From: Bacteroidota bacterium
GTDB taxonomy: Bacteria; Bacteroidota; Bacteroidia; Flavobacteriales_F; PHOS-HE28
Direction of reading: 5' to 3'
Assembly: GCA_023428865.1 (NCBI GenBank)
Contig: JAEYWT010000041.1
Coordinates: 1-9,077 of the forward strand
DNA: 9,077 nucleotides
The position numbers were made by a program, and so were the translations under genes. A model generated the notes under the pieces. It searched no databases and had not been told where the DNA came from. It saw nothing but the letters and a program-made list of their open reading frames with translations. This document shows, piece after piece, positions 5,502 through 9,077 of this stretch (positions are counted from its first letter, which is position 1; every line of letters begins with the position of its first letter).

Positions 5502-7784
5502 CTAGCGAGCCACCTTCACACCTTTCTTCACCACGGGCTGTCCATCCAGCAGCAGCGTTACGTAGTACATGCCGGGTGCCAGCGAAGCGGTGTTCCACTG
5601 GAACTGATGCTCACCCGCGGTTTGGTCGGCCTCTTGCAGTACGCGCAGCTCGCGACCATCGGCGCTGTTGGCCATCAGCTGGGTGCGGCCACCACGTTCC
5701 AAGGTGTAGCTTACCGTAGTGCTTTCGTTGAAGGGGTTGGGCACGATGCGCAATTTGCGTTCATCACCACGGTCTTCCAGCGCGGGTTCCGTTGGTTGGA
5801 TCGGGGCTTGCATACGGTTACCATCGGGGTTGGCGCAGCAGGCCGCTAGGGTGGTTTCAAGTTGGTTCATGCGCTGTTGCAATGCTTCTCGTAGTTCCGC
5901 ATTCTCGGACCGAACCGCCTCGAGGACCGCATGTTGTTCCTTTACGGCTGCCACCAAGATCGGGATCAGGCTGTTGTAGTTCATTGCCAAATGGCTAGTC
6001 GCTTCGGCAACTACTGCACCCGTACTATCCACCTCAGCAGGTATGGGAACCCGCTCCACCAGTTCAGGGAAGATCTGCTGGACCTCTTGGGCCAACAATC
6101 CCCACTGACGGCCAACTGGCATCTGCATATGCGGGTGTTGTTGCGGGATGAACTCGTAGGTCTTCGGTTGTAATGCACTGATCAGTGTGGATGCATCGGT
6201 GATATCCTCAACGTTGGTCTTCAATGTTGCATCCGAGGTGACGAGCACGCCGTGATTGACATAGGCCCTGTTGGAAATGCGCACCATGCCTTTGAAATAG
6301 CCTGCCCAACTCCCACGATCAGCGAGGGCGCTCGTATCGGCAAGTACCACTGGCGCCTCTCCGAAAACACCACACGTGAATTGGGTCGCTTCAAGCCCCT
6401 CCACACCGCTACGGCCATATACACCGAAGTACTTCTTGTTCGTTCCGGATGGAGAAGGGGTATCCACATACCCGTACACACCGGAGTTGACGGAAGCATT
6501 GGAAACGCAGGTGCCACGTACGCCATCCGCCTCGTCCGCCCCACCTGTAACGTGGCCTTGTACACCAGTGGCGTAAGTCGCATCATCATCGGACCGAAAG
6601 ATCCCGCCAGCACCATAGTAAGTTGCACCGGCGCTGTGGCCGTACACACCACGTGATCGGGTCGTGGCCCCGGTCGCATCGGCGAACAGCCCATAGTTAT
6701 AGTTCGCGCCACCTGAGGAGACCACATTCACACCCCTTGTGTCGAGACCTGATGTCCCCACGCTCACATCTACGCCATGGTCGTACACATCTGTTTCAAC
6801 CGCCAGTTTTCCTGGAGGTGGGGTTATAGAAAGGTCAACACCGATCCCAACAGCATCTCCTTTATCCGGGCAGTTTGGGTCTGAGGTTCCAAAAGCCGTG
6901 GAAAGGTGGTTGTTCGCTCCCGTGTTCATGGTCCACTCGCACCCCGCTGCTGCAATGGCCGAAGGGTCCACCCATTTAACCACTCCGCGCTCGCCACTGG
7001 GCAAGGCAGCGTCATCCACCACCATCACCTTGTAGCTGCTGGTTGCCTCGCCAGATGCATCAGGCAATTCGCGCACACGGACACGACCATCCAGTACATC
7101 CAAGCGTTCCAAGGGAGCTTCTCCCGCAGCGTCGAATTCGCCCAGCCCCACATAGGCTTCGGCGCCGCTCGCATCCGGCTGGATCAACATGGTCTGCAGC
7201 CCTCGGAAAGACGTGCTACCGCTGGGGGCTGCGGAGTTGTACCCACTGGTGAAATTGAAGGTAAGCCTGTCCGCCAACCATTCACCCGGGTTATCGCTCC
7301 ATACGATGGCGGCATCCGTGTAGTCCAGCCCATTGTACAATTGCCCCACGTACATCTGGTCGTTGTTGCCCGTCATGGTAACGCCGTTCTGCATATTGGA
7401 ACGGTACCCGTTCTGTTGAGAACCGTTGGGCGTGTCGGCCAGGTGCAAACGCGTGTAGGGTCCGGGGGCACCCAAACGGAAGTTGGCCACATCGCGCGCC
7501 AGCAACAACGAACCGCTCTTGGACTGGGGAGCGAAGCCGTTGATGGAATACGTATCGCTCGGCAGCAACTGCATCCGCTGAATGTTGTTCGTGAAGAACT
7601 GGATCTGCTGGTTGTTGTCGTGCCTTATCATCAAAGGCACGTTCGTCGTGTTGTCCCAGCCGACGTAGTCAATGCCGGGGTTGAGAGGCCAGTTCTGAGC
7701 CACACTCACTTGTGCCTGTCCGCTTTGCATGACGAATAAGGACATGGCCAGCATCACTGACCTGAAGACTTCTTTCCGTTTCAT
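5502..7784 (-). CDS. Tail-fibre-like T9SS protein with Peptidase S74 intramolecular chaperone domain
   Basis: The protein has 760 residues. Residues 1-24 are a signal peptide (MKRKEVFRSVMLAMSLFVMQ, cleavage near GQA-Q). Residues ~30-330 form a stalk-like beta-rich region. Residues ~335-480 hold spaced GVxG units (RGVYG 378-382, TGVQG 406-410, DGVRG 420-424, SGVYG 434-438, FGVYG 453-457, CGVFG 471-475), like trimeric fibre shafts. Residues ~515-645 are a Peptidase S74/endosialidase-type chaperone: TSDATLKTNVEDI, GLLAQEVQQIFPELV, MNYNSLIPILVAAVKE, then a coiled coil (LEAVRSENAELREALQQRMN). Ser517 and Lys522 match the Ser/Lys pair used for self-cleavage in this family. Residues ~676-760 are a type A T9SS domain (LRIVPNPFNESTTVSYTL, ASLAPGMYYVTLLLDG, KKGVKVAR). 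The product is probably a trimeric surface fibre. The start at 7784 gives the signal peptide directly and is 42 bases after the previous gene, so the two are likely co-transcribed. Confidence 0.92.
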   Translation of the reverse strand: MKRKEVFRSVMLAMSLFVMQSGQAQVSVAQNWPLNPGIDYVGWDNTTNVPLMIRHDNNQQIQFFTNNIQRMQLLPSDTYSINGFAPQSKSGSLLLARDVANFRLGAPGPYTRLHLADTPNGSQQNGYRSNMQNGVTMTGNNDQMYVGQLYNGLDYTDAAIVWSDNPGEWLADRLTFNFTSGYNSAAPSGSTSFRGLQTMLIQPDASGAEAYVGLGEFDAAGEAPLERLDVLDGRVRVRELPDASGEATSSYKVMVVDDAALPSGERGVVKWVDPSAIAAAGCEWTMNTGANNHLSTAFGTSDPNCPDKGDAVGIGVDLSITPPPGKLAVETDVYDHGVDVSVGTSGLDTRGVNVVSSGGANYNYGLFADATGATTRSRGVYGHSAGATYYGAGGIFRSDDDATYATGVQGHVTGGADEADGVRGTCVSNASVNSGVYGYVDTPSPSGTNKKYFGVYGRSGVEGLEATQFTCGVFGEAPVVLADTSALADRGSWAGYFKGMVRISNRAYVNHGVLVTSDATLKTNVEDITDASTLISALQPKTYEFIPQQHPHMQMPVGRQWGLLAQEVQQIFPELVERVPIPAEVDSTGAVVAEATSHLAMNYNSLIPILVAAVKEQHAVLEAVRSENAELREALQQRMNQLETTLAACCANPDGNRMQAPIQPTEPALEDRGDERKLRIVPNPFNESTTVSYTLERGGRTQLMANSADGRELRVLQEADQTAGEHQFQWNTASLAPGMYYVTLLLDGQPVVKKGVKVAR

Positions 7785-7817
7785 GGTCTTTCGTATTCGT
7801 TGTTCTACCGAAAGACC
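7785..7817 (-). promoter_or_regulatory. 9-bp hairpin whose arm ends at the start codon of the S74/T9SS gene
   Basis: On the + strand GGTCTTTCG (7785-7793) and CGAAAGACC (7809-7817) form a perfect 9-bp inverted repeat with a 15-nt loop. On the coding (-) strand the second arm, CGAAAGACC, directly touches the ATG at 7784-7782. The hairpin fills most of the 42-base gap between two genes on the same strand. It could end part of the upstream transcript, or fold in the leader and limit access to the start codon. No TAnnTTTG promoter is seen in the gap. Confidence 0.5.
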
Positions 7818-7826
7818 GGACCTCTG

Positions 7827-8834
7827 CTACTCGATCAACACGAACTTGAACGAATCCCGCCTTCCTGCATGCTCGGCATGCAATACGTATATGCCCTTAG
7901 CCCAATGCCCTATCTCCAGTTGGAAGTACTCGCCTACGGCTATGCCTTGCCATTGCAACTTGCCCACCGTATCGTGGACTGTGATCCCGGTGCCACTGAC
8001 CACCCCCTGCACTGCGATCAGATCACGCGCCGGGTTCGGATATAGCCGCGAACCACTACTATCGTAATCATGCATTCCCAGAGCCATGGGGCAACCTTCG
8101 GGATCAGAGGACACGCAAACGTTGTCGAAAAGCACATAACCAATGAAGGGACCGTTCTGGGTGACAATGTGTACGGTGTCCGTGTGCGCATTGTCAAAGT
8201 GATTGCCCATCATGATGTATTGGTAGGCACTGTCCGCCACGAAGCTGCCGCTCACCAGGGTCCAACCCACGGTATCAGTGATCAGCTCCGACGTGTACAA
8301 ATGAGCAAAGTTCAACGGCACAGGGTAAGGGTCATTCAGCACCCACTGTCGTGGTTGCATTGTGAACAGTATGCCCATCCGGTTGCTATACAACCATGCA
8401 GGAGGGTTCATTGGGTACCCGCCCCAGCCCACATTCACATAAAAACTCGCATAGTACTGCTGCCCGATCACCAGCGGTTCCAACAACTGCATCATGAAGT
8501 ACTCCCGGATATTTGGTGGTATTGCCCGGTAGGTAGTCACACCTGCGTAACATTCACCCTCCTGCGGGTACTGGAAAGCCAAGGCATTGTTAGGCACGCT
8601 GTTGAAAGTCGCGTTGGGCAGACAACTCATAAAATGATCCGGTGTGCCTGCCGCAGAGAACCAGCCCACGGGGCCGTTGTCCGGGTAGTACACATCGTTC
8701 ACTATGCGGCAGGTGTCGTACTCTTCGAAAGAATGGTTGGGCACCAGGTTCTGGGCCTCGCAGCGAAGGAGCGCAACGAACAACAGGCAGCCCAGCACCA
8801 TGCCGGAGCGTATACCAAGCCACCTGTTGTCCAT
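7827..8834 (-). CDS. T9SS-exported jelly-roll (carbohydrate-binding-like) protein
   Basis: The protein has 335 residues. A signal peptide (GMVLGCLLFVALLRCEA-Q, cleavage near 27) is followed by NLVPNHSFEEYDTC (29-42), the opening of a secreted domain common in Bacteroidota. That domain is about 215 residues long and reads like a galactose-binding/CBM4_9-type jelly roll: GWFSAAGTPDHFMSC (57-71), YPQEGECYAGV (89-99), REYFMMQLLEPLVIGQQYYASFYV (split as REYFMMQLLEPL and VIGQQYYASFYV, 110-133), ITDTVGWTLVSGSFVADSAY (185-204) and IGYVLFDNVCVSSD (231-244). A type A T9SS domain closes the protein (SRLYPNPARDLIAVQG at 262-277, then WAKGIYVLHA and FKFVLIE). The ligand is unknown; the fold assignment rests on motif resemblance. 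The ATG at 8834 starts the signal peptide; an upstream in-frame ATG at 8939 would add 35 charged residues ahead of it and is unlikely. This is the first gene of the probable two-gene unit with the S74 protein. Confidence 0.88.
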   Translation of the reverse strand: MDNRWLGIRSGMVLGCLLFVALLRCEAQNLVPNHSFEEYDTCRIVNDVYYPDNGPVGWFSAAGTPDHFMSCLPNATFNSVPNNALAFQYPQEGECYAGVTTYRAIPPNIREYFMMQLLEPLVIGQQYYASFYVNVGWGGYPMNPPAWLYSNRMGILFTMQPRQWVLNDPYPVPLNFAHLYTSELITDTVGWTLVSGSFVADSAYQYIMMGNHFDNAHTDTVHIVTQNGPFIGYVLFDNVCVSSDPEGCPMALGMHDYDSSGSRLYPNPARDLIAVQGVVSGTGITVHDTVGKLQWQGIAVGEYFQLEIGHWAKGIYVLHAEHAGRRDSFKFVLIE

Positions 8835-8858
8835 TGTTCGCAGAGTCTTTCGTTCGTC

Positions 8859-8885
8859 CAAAGTTCGTGTTGACCGGAGTAGCAA
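8859..8885 (-). promoter_or_regulatory. Weak candidate promoter for the 8834-7827 gene
   Basis: On the - strand GAACTTTG (8866-8859) is one mismatch from the Bacteroidota -7 consensus TAnnTTTG, and a TTG (8885-8883) lies 16 bases upstream of it, slightly closer than usual. Transcription would start about 15-20 bases before the ATG at 8834, a normal short leader for this phylum. Confidence 0.3.
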
Positions 8886-8981
8886 GGCCCGGCCTGCCTT
8901 CTGGAGATACGGAGTATCCGTGGCATCGGCAACTTCCACGTGCCCGCTTAGCTATAGACCGGCCAAGGGCGGCGAACGCTG

Positions 8982-8996
8982 CCCGGCGCTGCCGGG
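8982..8996 (+). repeat. GC-rich dyad CCCGGC-GCT-GCCGGG just upstream of a -7 element
   Basis: A perfect 6-bp inverted repeat with a 3-nt centre ends 9 bases before TATCTTTG (9006-9013), so it occupies the place where a -33 element would be expected. It may be an operator for the + strand gene at the right edge, or a hairpin ending transcription that enters from the left. Confidence 0.35.
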
Positions 8997-9005
8997 GAGG
9001 CGCTC

Positions 9006-9013
9006 TATCTTTG
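9006..9013 (+). promoter_or_regulatory. Bacteroidota -7 promoter element TATCTTTG
   Basis: TATCTTTG followed by C is a perfect match to TAnnTTTGY, the -7 element recognised by the primary sigma factor of Bacteroidota. It lies 44 bases before the ATG at 9058 and points out of the window to the right. A -33 TTG is not found at the usual distance; that place holds a GC-rich dyad instead. Confidence 0.55.
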
Positions 9014-9057
9014 CACTGCTCTGTTTCGTTTACCTATTAGAGTGGGTTGAGTGGGAC

Positions 9058-9077
9058 ATGAGTGACCAGCCCTCGGT
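9058..9077 (+). CDS. Start of an unidentified gene, 3'-truncated by the window edge
   Basis: ATG at 9058 opens MSDQPSV and runs off the window. It follows a good -7 promoter element at a natural leader length and is divergent from the 8834 gene. Six complete codons are too few to identify the product, and the start itself is only inferred from the promoter. Confidence 0.35.

Noticed and set aside
6906..7739. 277-residue open frame on the + strand
   Set aside because: It is antisense to the S74/T9SS fibre gene and shows no domain or signal; a shadow frame.
7866..7882. Perfect dyad TGCATGC-TCG-GCATGCA
   Set aside because: It lies inside the coding region for the T9SS C-terminal domain (LHAEHAG), where repeated His-Ala and Glu-His-Ala codons explain it.
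8070..8873. 267-residue open frame on the + strand
   Set aside because: It is antisense to the jelly-roll T9SS gene; composition is dominated by His, Val and Arg without any family resemblance.
1..9077. CRISPR array, tRNA, rRNA or insertion sequence
   Set aside because: No regularly spaced direct repeats, no tRNA-like cloverleaf, no conserved rRNA stretch and no transposase-like protein were found.

Overview
The window looks like a chromosomal segment of a GC-rich member of the Bacteroidota. Four secreted proteins appear to end in type A C-terminal domains that address proteins to the type IX secretion system (T9SS), which is essentially confined to that phylum. The AraC-type regulator belongs to a subfamily typical of Flavobacteriia/Sphingobacteriia. 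A clear Bacteroidota -7 promoter element (TATCTTTG) lies near the right edge, and no start codon is preceded by a strong Shine-Dalgarno sequence. A GC-rich uncultured Flavobacteriales lineage is a reasonable guess but is not proven here.

Layout. The left part reads on the + strand. It starts with the 3' part of a small DoxX-like membrane protein gene whose last ~26 codons lie in a shifted frame (3-334). Four bases later comes an AraC-family regulator (339-1196) that lacks about 15-16 residues inside its DNA-binding domain. A 245-bp gap with two inverted repeats follows. Then come a T9SS-exported Asp-box protein (1442-2419), a DUF202/YidH-like membrane protein (2525-2926) and a four-helix membrane protein of unknown function (2973-3359).

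The right part reads on the - strand, in transcription order. First is a T9SS-exported lectin-like/jelly-roll protein (8834-7827). After only 42 bp, which hold a 9-bp hairpin ending at the next start codon, comes a 760-residue tail-fibre-like protein with a Peptidase S74 intramolecular chaperone and a T9SS signal (7784-5502). After a 252-bp gap with a 49-nt hairpin comes a secreted beta-lactamase-fold serine hydrolase with an Fn3-like module and a T9SS signal (5249-3363). It converges on the four-helix membrane protein gene with 3 bp between stop codons. At the right edge a divergent promoter appears to drive a + strand gene of which only the first codons are inside the window.

How the genes may work together. 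All four larger secreted products share one export route, but no common pathway is evident and no T9SS machinery gene is present. The DoxX-like gene and the regulator look co-transcribed. The two T9SS genes at 8834-5502 probably share a transcript. I see no mobile element, CRISPR array, tRNA or rRNA. The most notable points are the S74 autoprotease placed just before a T9SS sorting signal, the internal deletion in the regulator, the frameshift in the DoxX-like gene, and a CGAAAGAC element that recurs around the 7827-8834 gene and forms the hairpin at a start codon.
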